Assembly: GCF_002646595.1 (NCBI RefSeq)
Contig: NZ_PDUD01000035.1
Location: 97,705 to 161,704 of the forward strand
DNA: 64,000 nucleotides
Direction: 5' to 3'
DNA from: Flavilitoribacter nigricans DSM 23189 = NBRC 102662
GTDB taxonomy: Bacteria; Bacteroidota; Bacteroidia; Chitinophagales; Saprospiraceae
Notes under the pieces: model-generated
Told to the model about the DNA's origin: nothing
Databases searched by the model: none
Seen by the model: only the letters and a program-made list of their open reading frames with translations
Program-made: the position numbers and the translations under genes
Shown here: positions 43,405 to 52,771 of the stretch, in pieces
How positions within the stretch are numbered: position 1 is the first letter of the stretch
Layout: each line of letters opens with the position of its first letter

Positions 43405-43893
43405 AGGTGCAGCGCACCGTTCTGCTGGTATTTCATATCGTTTTATGTTGCTACGCTGTAGCTTTATTTATTTTCATTCCTTTGGGTTTGAAGATAGTCC
43501 GGTGCGCTGCACCTAAAATTGTTGCGAGATGGGGTGGTCCTGACGTGATGGTGATAATATGGATTCCCAAACCAATTTTGCATTAGCACAAGGTGCAGCG
43601 CACCGTCATACCTCCAAAATATAACGGGATCGCTTTTTCCAGGTGCAGCGCACCGTTCTGCTGATATTTCATATCGTTTTATGTCGCTACGCTTTAGCTC
43701 TGTTTATTTTCATTCCTTTGGGTTTGAAGATAATCCGGTGCGCTGCACCTATATTTGTTGCGAGATGGGTGGTCCTGACGTGATGGTGGCAATCAGGATT
43801 CCAAAACCAATTTTGCGTTAGTGCAAGGTGCAGCGCACCGTCATACCTCCAGATACGACGGAAACGATATTTCCAGGTGCAGCGCACCGTTCT
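43405..43893. repeat. Tandem array built on the palindrome GGTGCAGCGCACC
   Basis: A unit of about 236 bp starts at 43405, is repeated at 43641 with a few changes, and a third start at 43875 breaks off after about 19 bp. Seven copies of the near-palindrome GGTGC-AGC-GCACC mark the units: five in plus orientation (43406, 43592, 43642, 43827, 43876) and two inverted (43501, 43737). Each unit thus has the order plus, minus, plus. Between them lie TTTCATATCGTTTTATG, CATTCCTTTGGGTTTGAAGA and GTGGTCCTGACGTGATGGTG. There is no open frame and no cas gene; spacers are repeats themselves, so this is not a CRISPR array. A half-copy (GCTGCACCTAAAG) recurs at 46816. Confidence 0.92.
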
Positions 43894-44053
43894 ATTCGTT
43901 ATAGCGGTTTGTATTTCCCCCATTTAGCCTGAAAATACTACAGTGCCATCTACCTACCTGAGCAATTTGGGATACCCACCTCATGCTCCGTCTTTTCCGG
44001 ATAACTGCCAGATTCATTATATTGCCCTTTCGCAACTAAATGAATCTATCCTT

Positions 44054-45703
44054 ATGCCCAGCTACCTCATCTTGTTTTTCGGCTTTCTAATCGGGTTCAA
44101 TTTTCCTGTTCATAATTCATCCGCCGAACATTCCGGCACGGACGCTTATCCGGACCTGGTCCAGCTGTTTCGGGAATGGCGTGCCTTTGAACAACCCCCG
44201 CTCCGGGACGGTGCTCCGGATTATACCGCAGCAACTTTTACACAGCGGCGCCCGGAATTTGAAGCACTGCGGGCCCGCTTGCTGGCTCTGGATACCACAG
44301 GCTGGTCGGTAGCGGAACAGGTAGATTGGCAGATCGTGCGGGCCGAAATGAACGGATATGACTTCAACGAAAGGATCCTGCAGCCCTGGGCACGCGATCC
44401 CGCATTTTACAAATCGGTCTGGACGGCCCGGAGTGATGTCCCGGCCCACGAAGGCCCCACCCACCACGGCACTACCGAGATCTGGACCTATACCTTTCCG
44501 CTCAGTGCAGCCGAACGGGAACGCCTGATGAATGATCTACGGGTGATCCCGGCCCTCAACCGCCAGGCGCAGCTGAATCTTACCGGCAATGCGCGGGACC
44601 TCTGGATTGCCGGTATCCGGGATATTCGCCGGCAGATAGACGATCTGGAGGCTATCCGGGAACGAGCGGGCGTTGCGGAAGATACCGAAATGAACGAGCT
44701 TATCAGCGAGGCAGTGTCTTCCACGGAAGCGTTGGTGAACTGGCTGGAAGCGGAATCCGCCGATAAGAACGGACCGTCCGGGATCGGTCGGGACAACTAT
44801 ACCTGGTACCTGCAAAACGTGCATCTGGTGCCGCTCAGTTGGGAAGACGAGGTCATGCTACTGAAACGGGAATTGGCGCGCGCCTGGTCTTCGCTCAAAC
44901 TGGAGGAACACCGCAATCGCAAGCGCCCGCCGCTACAGCCGGCAGATAGTCCGGAAGCTTACGAAACCCTGGCCGAATGGTCGGTGCAAAGCCTCATGAG
45001 CTTTCTGGATCAGCAGGAAATGGTCACGGTAAAGGAATATTTCGAACCGGCCCTGCGGGAACATCTGGGGCAATTTGTGCCCAAAGAAAGCCGTAACTTT
45101 TTCTGGATCACAGCCCACCACGATCCCCGGCCGCTTTATTCCCATTTTTACCACTGGTTTGAGCTGGCGCGCATGGATACCGAACCACATGAGCGTGAGA
45201 TCCGGCGCGGGCCCCTGCTGTATAATATCTTTGATTCCCGCAATGAAGGCACGGCCACGGCTGTGGAGGAAATGTTTATGCAAGCCGGTCTGTACGATGA
45301 TCATCCGCGGGTACGGGAGATCGTTTATATTATGATCGCCCAGCGTGCCGCACGGGGACTCGGATCATTGTACGCCCATGCCAACGAAATGACCATGGAG
45401 GAAGCCGGCGGGATTCATTCGGAATACACACCGCGCGGCTGGATGAAAACGGAAAAGGAACTACTACTTTTTGAGCAACATCTTTACCTGCGTCAGCCCG
45501 GTTACGGTACGAGTTATATCACCGGGAAATATTTGCTGGAAGAGGCCATGATGGGCTACGCCCGGCTTCAGGAAAAATCGGACGAGCCTTTTCGGATGAA
45601 AGATTTTCTGGATCGCCTGAATGCCATTGGGAACATTCCCATCGTACTGGGGAACTGGGAAATGACCGGAGACCGGTCGGCGCTTCCGGCAAATTCGAAG
45701 TAA
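44054..45703 (+). CDS. Exported DUF885-like protein
   Basis: 549 residues from the ATG that starts a signal peptide ([17 protein letters not shown]). The helical body, the sequence [20 protein letters not shown] and the late [16 protein letters not shown] resemble DUF885 proteins, which look like metallopeptidases, but the HExxxGHH-type zinc site expected there is replaced here ([10 protein letters not shown]). It may be inactive or belong to a sister family. A longer frame opens at 43943 inside the leader and is not preferred. The AraC gene follows 77 bp later. Confidence 0.6.
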   Translation: MPSYLILFFGFLIGFNFPVHNSSAEHSGTDAYPDLVQLFREWRAFEQPPLRDGAPDYTAATFTQRRPEFEALRARLLALDTTGWSVAEQVDWQIVRAEMNGYDFNERILQPWARDPAFYKSVWTARSDVPAHEGPTHHGTTEIWTYTFPLSAAERERLMNDLRVIPALNRQAQLNLTGNARDLWIAGIRDIRRQIDDLEAIRERAGVAEDTEMNELISEAVSSTEALVNWLEAESADKNGPSGIGRDNYTWYLQNVHLVPLSWEDEVMLLKRELARAWSSLKLEEHRNRKRPPLQPADSPEAYETLAEWSVQSLMSFLDQQEMVTVKEYFEPALREHLGQFVPKESRNFFWITAHHDPRPLYSHFYHWFELARMDTEPHEREIRRGPLLYNIFDSRNEGTATAVEEMFMQAGLYDDHPRVREIVYIMIAQRAARGLGSLYAHANEMTMEEAGGIHSEYTPRGWMKTEKELLLFEQHLYLRQPGYGTSYITGKYLLEEAMMGYARLQEKSDEPFRMKDFLDRLNAIGNIPIVLGNWEMTGDRSALPANSK

Positions 45704-45780
45704 GATTTACGATCGGATTAGAATGCTCAATTAGTGAAATAAGATCAAACAATTAAATAAACTCCACGCAGCTAAGCCTT

Positions 45781-46638
45781 ATGACCCGGGATATCATCGA
45801 CATCAATGACTTTACCGTGCTGGTAGAAGAATCGGACCCATCATCAAGTGGTCTGGATGCCTGCTCTTTCGATGAACCCATCATCGGGGTGGCTTTCTAC
45901 GGTGCCGGCAATGTGGATCTGTCCGTACGGTACGGTGAAAAGGAAAAGTCGTTCGAGCATACCAAAGGGCTTACCCTTTCTTTCTACGCCGATGAGCGGG
46001 TAATCTTTGAACACCATGCTTCGCCGGAAAAACCGCTGGAGTGTATCGTGATCGCCACCGCCACGCGCAACCTGGAAAACCTGCCGTATCAGGCCGGTGA
46101 GTTATTCGGGGATTTTCTCGGTCAACTGGTCCATCCTCAGGACCACTACGTAGAGGGCCCGCAGTTTTTTATGACTCCCGAAATGCAAACCATCCTGGAA
46201 CAGATCTTCCATAATCGCTTTGCCGGTAAGACCAGAATGCTGTTTTTTAAAAGTCAGATCACGGCGCTATTATCCCATTTCTTCGGACAACTATCGCTGC
46301 TCCAGGAAGCCAACATGCCGGCCGGAGAACGCGAAAAACTTCACCAGGCCAAAGAGATCCTTTCCAATAACCTGGAAACGCCGCCCTCGCTTTCCGAGCT
46401 TTCCCGCCGGATTGGTCTAAACAGTTACAAACTCAAAAAGAATTTTAAAGAGCTGTTTGGTGTTCCCGTATTCAAGTATCTGCAGAACGAGCGGCTGACC
46501 AAAGCGCACGACCTGCTGCGTTACGAGGATGTCAGTATCCAGGAGGCCGCCTGGCAGGTTGGTTACGACAGTCTCAGTTCCTTTTCCAATGCCTTTCTGA
46601 AGAAATTCGGCTTCCGTCCGAGCGAGATCAAGCGATAA
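45781..46638 (+). CDS. AraC-family transcriptional regulator
   Basis: 285 residues. The C-terminal double helix-turn-helix starts PPSLSELSRRIGLNSYKLKKNFKELFG and ends with VSIQEAAWQVGYDSLSSFSNAFLKKFGFRPSE, a textbook AraC domain. The N-terminal 150 residues should bind a small ligand. Just after its stop codon come two direct repeats spaced 21 bp apart, followed by the DUF1772-NmrA pair, which is the likely target operon. Confidence 0.92.
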   Translation: MTRDIIDINDFTVLVEESDPSSSGLDACSFDEPIIGVAFYGAGNVDLSVRYGEKEKSFEHTKGLTLSFYADERVIFEHHASPEKPLECIVIATATRNLENLPYQAGELFGDFLGQLVHPQDHYVEGPQFFMTPEMQTILEQIFHNRFAGKTRMLFFKSQITALLSHFFGQLSLLQEANMPAGEREKLHQAKEILSNNLETPPSLSELSRRIGLNSYKLKKNFKELFGVPVFKYLQNERLTKAHDLLRYEDVSIQEAAWQVGYDSLSSFSNAFLKKFGFRPSEIKR

Positions 46639-46673
46639 TCCTTTTCGAACAAATCATGCTCCTTTTCGAACAA
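46639..46673 (+). promoter_or_regulatory. Direct-repeat operator candidate for the AraC regulator
   Basis: TCCTTTTCGAACAA occurs twice, at 46639-46652 and 46660-46673, exactly 21 bp apart, which is two helical turns and the spacing used by AraC-type dimers. It lies between the AraC gene and the start of the DUF1772 gene at 46839. Confidence 0.65.
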
Positions 46674-46838
46674 GCCTTCCGCCGGTTCCGGCCATAACTT
46701 TGTCCCATCATTAACACCAAAAGGTAGTAGATCTTTCCCGATCGGTAAGTCCCCGGCCAACATTACCGGACCATTTTAAAACGTACCGAAGCATACGAGA
46801 CCTCTGGGAATGGTCGCTGCACCTAAAGCTATTCAACT

Positions 46839-47324
46839 ATGGAAATTTCAATTAAATCCGCCGTTTTACTGGCTGCGATCCTGCTGACGGGACTTTCCGC
46901 CGGTTTGTTTTACGCCTGGCAGGTATCCGTGATCCCCGGCACCCGCCGGGTTGCCGATGTGACCTATCTGGAGACTATGCAGTCCATCAACCGGGCTATT
47001 CTCAACCCTGCTTTCTTTTTGATCTTTCTGGGCAGTCTGGTAATGCTCACGGTCAGTACCGTTCAGCAGTACTCGAACGAACCGGTTTTTGGGTGGGTAC
47101 TGGCAGCAGCCGTGGTTTACGCCATCGGCACATTTGGAATCACTGCCTTCGGCAATGTCCCGCTAAACGATATGCTGGATGCCCTGGATCTGGCGCAACT
47201 AAGCGCGGAAAAGATCAGCGAAACCCGTAGCCAGTATGAAGGCTTATGGAACCGCTATCACCTGATCCGGACGATCTGTTCCGTGCTATCTTTTTTACTG
47301 GCGCTACTGGCCGTATTCAAATAA
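46839..47324 (+). CDS. DUF1772 (anthrone-oxygenase-like) membrane protein
   Basis: 161 residues with four hydrophobic segments. AGLFYAWQVSVIPG near the N-terminus, FGNVPLNDMLDA, and the late WNRYHLIRT are the DUF1772 signature (family related to anthrone oxygenases). In Bacteroidota it often sits beside an NmrA-like reductase and an AraC regulator, as here. The substrate is unknown. Confidence 0.85.
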   Translation: MEISIKSAVLLAAILLTGLSAGLFYAWQVSVIPGTRRVADVTYLETMQSINRAILNPAFFLIFLGSLVMLTVSTVQQYSNEPVFGWVLAAAVVYAIGTFGITAFGNVPLNDMLDALDLAQLSAEKISETRSQYEGLWNRYHLIRTICSVLSFLLALLAVFK

Positions 47325-47343
47325 CTTTTTAAATACAGATAAA

Positions 47344-48192
47344 ATGACCAACAACATTTTAGTGATTGGAGGAACCGGCAAGACCGGTCGTAAAATCGTA
47401 GAGAAACTGCAGGCCCTGCACCAAAACGTACGGGTCGGCTCCCGCCGGGCGAACCCGGCCTTTGACTGGGAAGATCCGTCTACCTGGGCCGCTGCCCTGG
47501 ACGGTATGGACAAAGTCTACATTACCTTCCAGCCGGACCTGGCGGTGCCCGGTGCCCTGGATGCCATCGAAGCCCTGAGTCGGGAGGCTCGCCGCAGCGG
47601 GATCCGGAAAATGGTGCTGCTTTCGGGAAAAGGTGAAAAGGAAGCGGAACTGTGCGAACAGGTCGTCATTCATTCGGGGATCGACTATACCATTATCCGG
47701 GCGAGCTGGTTCAACCAGAATTTCAGTGAGAGCTTTTTCCTGGAGCCCATTCTGGCCGGTCAGGTAGCTTTGCCCCAGGCAGAAGCCCAGGTACCGTACG
47801 TAGATACGGATGATATCGCGGATGTGGCCGTTGCCGCATTGCTGGACGATCGGCACAACGGAGAGATCTACCAATTGACGGGACCGGATACCTGGACGTT
47901 CCCGCAGGTTATGGAGGAGATCAGCCGCGTTACGGGAAGGTCTATTGAATTTACGCCGATCTCGTTGACGGCTTACCAGCGGATGCTGGAATCCTTCCAA
48001 TTGCCTCCTGATTATGTCTGGCTGATCAATTATCTTTTCACGGAAGTGCTGGGTGCCGAAAATAACAACGTGGTGACCCACGATATTGAAAAGGTGCTGG
48101 GGAGAAAAGCCAAAAGCTTCCCCGAATACGTGAGGGAAACGGCGCTCACCGGTGTGTGGGATGTCCGGCTGGCCGAAGTTTCCGAAGGCTAG
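47344..48192 (+). CDS. NmrA-like NAD(P)-binding protein
   Basis: 282 residues of atypical short-chain dehydrogenase fold. The dinucleotide-binding loop is VIGGTGKTGRK (about 6-16); FVDTDDIADVA appears as VPYVDTDDIADVAVAAL, typical of NmrA/QOR2-type proteins, and YTIIRASWFNQNF is the substrate-side motif. No Tyr-xxx-Lys catalytic pair is visible, in line with NmrA-type sensors or quinone reductases. It starts 19 bp after DUF1772, so the pair is one operon, closed by a terminator. Confidence 0.9.
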   Translation: MTNNILVIGGTGKTGRKIVEKLQALHQNVRVGSRRANPAFDWEDPSTWAAALDGMDKVYITFQPDLAVPGALDAIEALSREARRSGIRKMVLLSGKGEKEAELCEQVVIHSGIDYTIIRASWFNQNFSESFFLEPILAGQVALPQAEAQVPYVDTDDIADVAVAALLDDRHNGEIYQLTGPDTWTFPQVMEEISRVTGRSIEFTPISLTAYQRMLESFQLPPDYVWLINYLFTEVLGAENNNVVTHDIEKVLGRKAKSFPEYVRETALTGVWDVRLAEVSEG

Positions 48193-48216
48193 GTCATTAC
48201 AAACTGATCTTTAGAG

Positions 48217-48243
48217 AAAGCTCCACTTCGTTGGGGCTTTTTT
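48217..48243 (+). terminator. Terminator of the DUF1772-NmrA operon
   Basis: AAAGCTCCA (48217-48225), loop CTTCGT, TGGGGCTTT (48232-48240), then TTT. One G-T wobble. Confidence 0.85.
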
Positions 48244-48374
48244 GCGTGTTACTTATATCGAACCTGCCCGGAATAGCGTTTGTTATCCCGGAAGCAAAAA
48301 AGCACAAACCAATATCTTTCCGGTTCCCAAAACGAGATGCTCCCTCAAAATCGAATATGAAGAGAAACATGCAG

Positions 48375-48911
48375 ATGAGTAAGATCCTTACCCTGGTAAT
48401 ATGCTCCTTATTGGTGGTCAATGCCAATGCCCAAAGTTCGGAAGACGATTACGTGGAGCTGATCCAGCGGCAGTTAGGAGGGGAAATGGAAGTGGCGGTC
48501 ACCAGCGGTTTCGTAGATCTGTTAACGGACGAATATGCGTACGAAGTAGAATTTTCCAATAAGTGGAAACAGGCGATCGGCCAGGCATTGTGGTACGGAT
48601 TGCAAACCAATAAAAAGCCCGGGATCATTCTGATCAAAAAAACGATCAATGAAAACAAGTACGGTATCCAGTTGGAGACGGCCTTGGATTATGGAGGGCT
48701 TCGAGATAAAATAAAGGTGCTGGTGTGGCCCGATGATTTTAAGGTGATTGTTCCTCCAGATCCTGAGCCTGCCGTACCCTTGGGTAAAAAGTACTGGTTA
48801 ACCATTTCGACCCAAACGAGGCACAATTCCGGATGTCGCTATTTTCAGGACTCCCAGGGACAGTTTTGCGCTAAGAATGAAGGAACCGCCTGCAAAAGAT
48901 GTGGTGGGTGA
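48375..48911 (+). CDS. Exported PD-(D/E)xK-like protein with a Cys-rich tail
   Basis: 178 residues. A signal peptide (ILTLVICSLLVVNANAQ) is followed by a domain with DLLTDEYAYEVEFSNKWKQA, then IGQALWYGLQT and PGIILIKK. The arrangement D - x(8) - E-V-E-F - W/K - AIGQxLxY is what I know from small PD-(D/E)xK-fold families with 'AxEVDFxxKWxEAIGQSLYY'. The last 40 residues (TRHNSGCRYFQDSQGQFC, then EGTACKRCGG) carry four cysteines spaced like a small metal-binding domain. ATGs at 48357 and 48369 are alternative starts; a longer frame from 48156 overlaps the NmrA gene and is rejected. An exported nuclease is plausible but unproven. Confidence 0.6.
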   Translation: MSKILTLVICSLLVVNANAQSSEDDYVELIQRQLGGEMEVAVTSGFVDLLTDEYAYEVEFSNKWKQAIGQALWYGLQTNKKPGIILIKKTINENKYGIQLETALDYGGLRDKIKVLVWPDDFKVIVPPDPEPAVPLGKKYWLTISTQTRHNSGCRYFQDSQGQFCAKNEGTACKRCGG

Positions 48912-48943
48912 TGAGTTACCGACCGGGAGCGATGGAGCAGATT

Positions 48944-51175
48944 TCAATTGGCGATCAGTCCCAGATATCTTCCCATCCAGTAGGGGAGTAGCCAGAATAC
49001 CGGTTCCCGCTCCTGATGAGGATTGCCGGCAACCGCCAGGTAAGGATTCTTGTCCCAACGGATACTGCGATATTCGCCCGGTGGCCGCAGGGCATTGACC
49101 TGGATCTCTTCCAGAATGGGCTCCCGGACCAGTTGCAGATCTTCCCGCCGGCTATTGTCCATCTGCCAGTCAACCAGATCCAGGGGCATATCTTTGAGGA
49201 AGGCGATCGAACTGTCCAGTTCGTCGGCGCCTCCGGCCAGCCAGTTGTAAGTAAAATTGACGAGCGGGCTTTTGATCGATCGGTTCCTGGCGAACCAGCC
49301 GTCCAGCAAGGCACGGTAGCGGGCGCTCCGGGCGGGATCCGTTTCGTATTCGATCAGCGGAGGAAAAATATACAGGGCCAGGAAGATATCGAAATAAGTC
49401 TCGAATGCCGGATTGGGTTGCAGGATCCCCATGGCATTTTCCAGATAACCTTCTTCCTCGATCAGCCGCCGGTAGGCCCGCTCGTAGGCCTCATTCTCCG
49501 AAATGTACGCGGCAAATTTCAGCCAGGAGAGGATCTCCAGGGAATTCAGGGCTTTTTCCGGTGCCCAGTCCGGATCTTCGTTTAAACTCTGCGGAGACCA
49601 AACGCCCCATTTCGTCGGTTTTCCATCCACATCTACCAAATTAAAGTCATTGCGGATCAGATGATCGGTGATCTGGCTCACGTGCCGGTTGATGCGTGCC
49701 CGCTCCCGGTTGTCAGCCGCCAGATGGTAATAGCAGTAATACCCAAACAGATGCCCGCAAAGCTCATCGCTACTGGTATCGCCTTTCCATTTTTGACGAC
49801 CGTCTTCGGTCAGATGCCAGCGCTGCCGAACGGGTTTGTGCCGGGGATTTTTGATCAGTTCATCGGCGAGCTCCTGGGGCGTGTATTCCCGATTTGGGTC
49901 GTGCATCTGCTGCCATTCTGCCGGAATGATGGTGCGGGCAAAGAAGCCGTCGGTACCGGTGATCTCCCGGAGTTTATACAGGAAATCGAAGGATTTTTGG
50001 GCGCGTTCTCTGGCCGAAGGTGCTCCGGTAGTGGCGTAGCGGAAAGACTCCATGGCCAGATACATGGCGTTGTATTCTCCGTCATTATCATCATCATCCG
50101 GAACAATGGAGGTGGTATCTCCGGCTGTAGTTAGGCGGAAACGCCCGATGATCCAGGGTTCCCGGAGATTGCGCCGCAGCATGCGGTCGTAGAAGTAGTC
50201 GGCTTTTCGGGATAGGGTATACGCTTCCTTTTTAATACAGCTCACCCCGCCGCTTGTGGCAATCCAGGCATTACCCTCTGGATCAAAGGCGATATCCCGT
50301 ACTTCATCGGCCATCAGCCAACGTTTGTTTAACAGCACGGAATAAGTCTCGCCTGCGGCCGGAAACCGACTGATACCGTGATCCGTTCCGACCCACATAC
50401 TGCCGTCGGGTGCTCTTCGCACCACGGTGACCTGCGCGTTCGGCAGGCCGTCCTGCGGCCGTTTTACCGCGATCTTTCCCTGCTCATTCCGAATGGTGAT
50501 GCCGCCCAGACCTCCGACCCATAAATTGCCCATTGGATCGTAATCCATCCCTTGTACATAGGCGCTGAGCAATTCGCTGGTATCCTGATATAGGACGCAA
50601 GCGTTGTTCAAGCAATAGTACAGTCCCACATCCGTCCCGATCCAGAGTTCATTCTCTTTTACGGGAAGCACCTTACGGATACTTCTGGCAATGTCGAGTT
50701 CCAGTTGCTGCCACCGATCTTCCTGAAGTTGCCAGACGCCGAGTGGGCCTAAGGCATACACCATCGATCCGGTCGCACTGATCTGCGCTACCGGTCCCGT
50801 CGGCCCAACGGCCTTAATCATCTTCCCGTTACGATAAGCGTAAATGCCATTCCAGGCGGCGATCCAGAAGGTGCCGTCCGAACCCCGGCTAAGATCATAA
50901 GCGGGTCCCTGGTCATTCCCCTGGATCATCAGGTCCCAATGGCGATGTTCCTTCGGCTTCCGGTAAACACCATTTTTGGTGGCGATCCAGACCTCACCGG
51001 CAGGGTCCGGCAGTACACTGCGGACATCATTAGCGGCCCGATTCATGCTATCGACCAGGTATCCGTCGTGGGATTCCTGAAAGAAGGGTACATCGGTATA
51101 GCCTGCAGTTTGTCCGGCCAGCCGGAACGAGATCGCAATAAGGGCGCATAAAAGGGTAAATAAGGGAACTCTCAT
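48944..51175 (-). CDS. Exported two-component-type propeller fused to an alpha/alpha-toroid domain
   Basis: 743 residues with a signal peptide (CALIAISFRLAGQ). Residues about 35-315 form a beta-propeller of the 'two-component regulator propeller' kind, with repeats such as GEVWIATKNGVYR, GTFWIAAWNGIY, NELWIGTDVGLYY, GSMWVGTDHGISRF and GNAWIATSGGVSCI. Instead of a transmembrane helix and kinase, the rest (about 330-743) is helical with an acidic DDDDNDGEYNAMYLAMESF block and regular helical hairpins, resembling alpha/alpha-toroid glycan-active proteins. No kinase or DNA-binding domain is present. I have no name for the combination; the toroid assignment is by eye. Confidence 0.65.
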   Translation of the reverse strand: MRVPLFTLLCALIAISFRLAGQTAGYTDVPFFQESHDGYLVDSMNRAANDVRSVLPDPAGEVWIATKNGVYRKPKEHRHWDLMIQGNDQGPAYDLSRGSDGTFWIAAWNGIYAYRNGKMIKAVGPTGPVAQISATGSMVYALGPLGVWQLQEDRWQQLELDIARSIRKVLPVKENELWIGTDVGLYYCLNNACVLYQDTSELLSAYVQGMDYDPMGNLWVGGLGGITIRNEQGKIAVKRPQDGLPNAQVTVVRRAPDGSMWVGTDHGISRFPAAGETYSVLLNKRWLMADEVRDIAFDPEGNAWIATSGGVSCIKKEAYTLSRKADYFYDRMLRRNLREPWIIGRFRLTTAGDTTSIVPDDDDNDGEYNAMYLAMESFRYATTGAPSARERAQKSFDFLYKLREITGTDGFFARTIIPAEWQQMHDPNREYTPQELADELIKNPRHKPVRQRWHLTEDGRQKWKGDTSSDELCGHLFGYYCYYHLAADNRERARINRHVSQITDHLIRNDFNLVDVDGKPTKWGVWSPQSLNEDPDWAPEKALNSLEILSWLKFAAYISENEAYERAYRRLIEEEGYLENAMGILQPNPAFETYFDIFLALYIFPPLIEYETDPARSARYRALLDGWFARNRSIKSPLVNFTYNWLAGGADELDSSIAFLKDMPLDLVDWQMDNSRREDLQLVREPILEEIQVNALRPPGEYRSIRWDKNPYLAVAGNPHQEREPVFWLLPYWMGRYLGLIAN

Positions 51176-51252
51176 GCAGCTAAAATAGTGTATAGACTCC
51201 GGCTACCCATCACCTTTTTTGACTTTTGCTTCTACTTATTTGACCCATTGGG

Positions 51253-52398
51253 TTATTCCTGCCCAATGGCCTGGATGAGCGCCTTGATGTAACCGAACGC
51301 AAAGGCGTGCCCCTGCAGCCCACTGGCCGGGTCGGCGTGGCGGGGAATATGATCGGGCATGACCATACCGTCGTATCCGACTGCCCGCAGGGCCCGGATC
51401 ACGGCTACAAAATCCATATCTCCGTTATCGGGATAGACCTCCTGGAAATTATTCCACCCACCGATGATGTTGCGCAAATGGATATTGAAGATCTGTTTTC
51501 TTTCGCCCACCCATTTAATGATGGGCAGGATTTCGGTTTTTGGATCTTTCAAACCTTCGGCGGTAGAGCCGAGGCAAAGGTTAAAGCCGTGGTATTCGCT
51601 GTCGTAAAGCTCGGCAAACCGTTTGATCCCGGTGAAGACCTCCGGACTGTTCCAGCGGGTGATCCCCCGGAAACCGACCGGCGTCGGTGGGTCGGCGATA
51701 TGATTGCCCAGTTTGACTTTAAATTCTTCGGCCACCGGCAGGATCCGGTCCAGCAGGTAGGTGATGCGCTCGTACATTGCATCGATATCCACATCCCCCG
51801 CTACGGTAAGCGGATCGTTCCGTTTCACCGCTTCTTCGTAATTCCAGGTGCTGTATTCGACATTGCCGCGTTTGGGATCTACCGTCCGCCCGGTGCGGAG
51901 GACGGGATGAATGGTCGTATTGTAGAGCAAGAGCCGGACGTCACTTTTAGCAGCCACTTCGATCATTTGCTGGATCAGCTCGATCTCCCGGTCCCTTTCC
52001 GGACTTTTGCCCAGCATAATATTAGGGGTCGATACCCGGTCGATCCCGGCGGAACTCAGCGGCAGGTGGTAGGCCGCCAGTTTAATCCCATACTGCTCGC
52101 AGGCTTCCTTTTTAGCGAGAGAATCTTCCAGGTCCCAGCCCACGCCTTCGATAAATTTGGGGGAGCCTCCATCCATGTGGTATACCCCGTGGCGAGCCAG
52201 ATATTCCAGGTTGTCTTTTCCGGTGCCACCGTGCTGGCAGCCCACGTGCATGCGCATTTCCGGTAAGGGCCCGCTGTCGGCCGCTTCTTCCGTGGAGGCG
52301 GATGCCGGTGCACAGGCGGCGGACGAGCCCAGGGCCATCACGCCGAGGGAACTATTGGCGAGTAATTTGAGTAGGTTTCTTCGGTTAGTTTTTTGCAT
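51253..52398 (-). CDS. UxuA-like TIM-barrel protein with a Tat-type signal
   Basis: 381 residues. The N-terminus TNRRNLLKLLA followed by a hydrophobic stretch resembles a twin-arginine signal. The barrel starts MRMHVGCQHGG and contains KLGNHIADPPTP, HGFNLCLGS, IFNIHLRNI and MPDHIPRHADP, the metal-binding and active-site pattern of mannonate dehydratase (UxuA) and close relatives. An exported location is unusual for mannonate dehydratase, so it may act on another sugar acid. It lies 78 bp upstream of the propeller-toroid gene on the same strand. Confidence 0.78.
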   Translation of the reverse strand: MQKTNRRNLLKLLANSSLGVMALGSSAACAPASASTEEAADSGPLPEMRMHVGCQHGGTGKDNLEYLARHGVYHMDGGSPKFIEGVGWDLEDSLAKKEACEQYGIKLAAYHLPLSSAGIDRVSTPNIMLGKSPERDREIELIQQMIEVAAKSDVRLLLYNTTIHPVLRTGRTVDPKRGNVEYSTWNYEEAVKRNDPLTVAGDVDIDAMYERITYLLDRILPVAEEFKVKLGNHIADPPTPVGFRGITRWNSPEVFTGIKRFAELYDSEYHGFNLCLGSTAEGLKDPKTEILPIIKWVGERKQIFNIHLRNIIGGWNNFQEVYPDNGDMDFVAVIRALRAVGYDGMVMPDHIPRHADPASGLQGHAFAFGYIKALIQAIGQE

Positions 52399-52771
52399 AG
52401 GAGTCGGTATTGAAGGATTAAAGGTGGAGTAGATTGATCATCGGTCAAACGAGATGGGTGTTGGAGTGACCAGCCGTTATATCAGACTTCACGGCGGGCC
52501 AACTATATCGAAGACGGAGTTTTTTGCTGCTTACCCTATGTCAAACGTTCGAATGTACAGTCTGAAGGAGTGAATGGACAAACTGTTTAATCCAATATTT
52601 TAAAGATGATTTTTTATTAATTTTTACTAAAAAAAACCATCTTTGGGTTAACAAACATTTCTTCTTCATTTTGGCCCCTCAAGAGAAGAAACGGAGTCCC
52701 TCATTTCAACACTTCCTATCACTTTTTTTACGGAAAAGGTTTTGCTAATTATTATATAAACTCAAGCAAAT
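52399..52771. other. Intergenic stretch between divergent genes
   Basis: No convincing gene. The right half is AT-rich (a run of A/T around 52600-52645) and includes CATCTTTG at 52641-52648, one base from a -7 box, but no TTG is placed properly. Promoters of both divergent genes should lie here. Confidence 0.4.

Noticed and set aside
43405..43893. CRISPR array
   Set aside because: The palindromes are regularly placed, but the sequences between them are themselves duplicated, spacings differ (about 50, 90 and 80 bp), orientations alternate and no cas gene is near.
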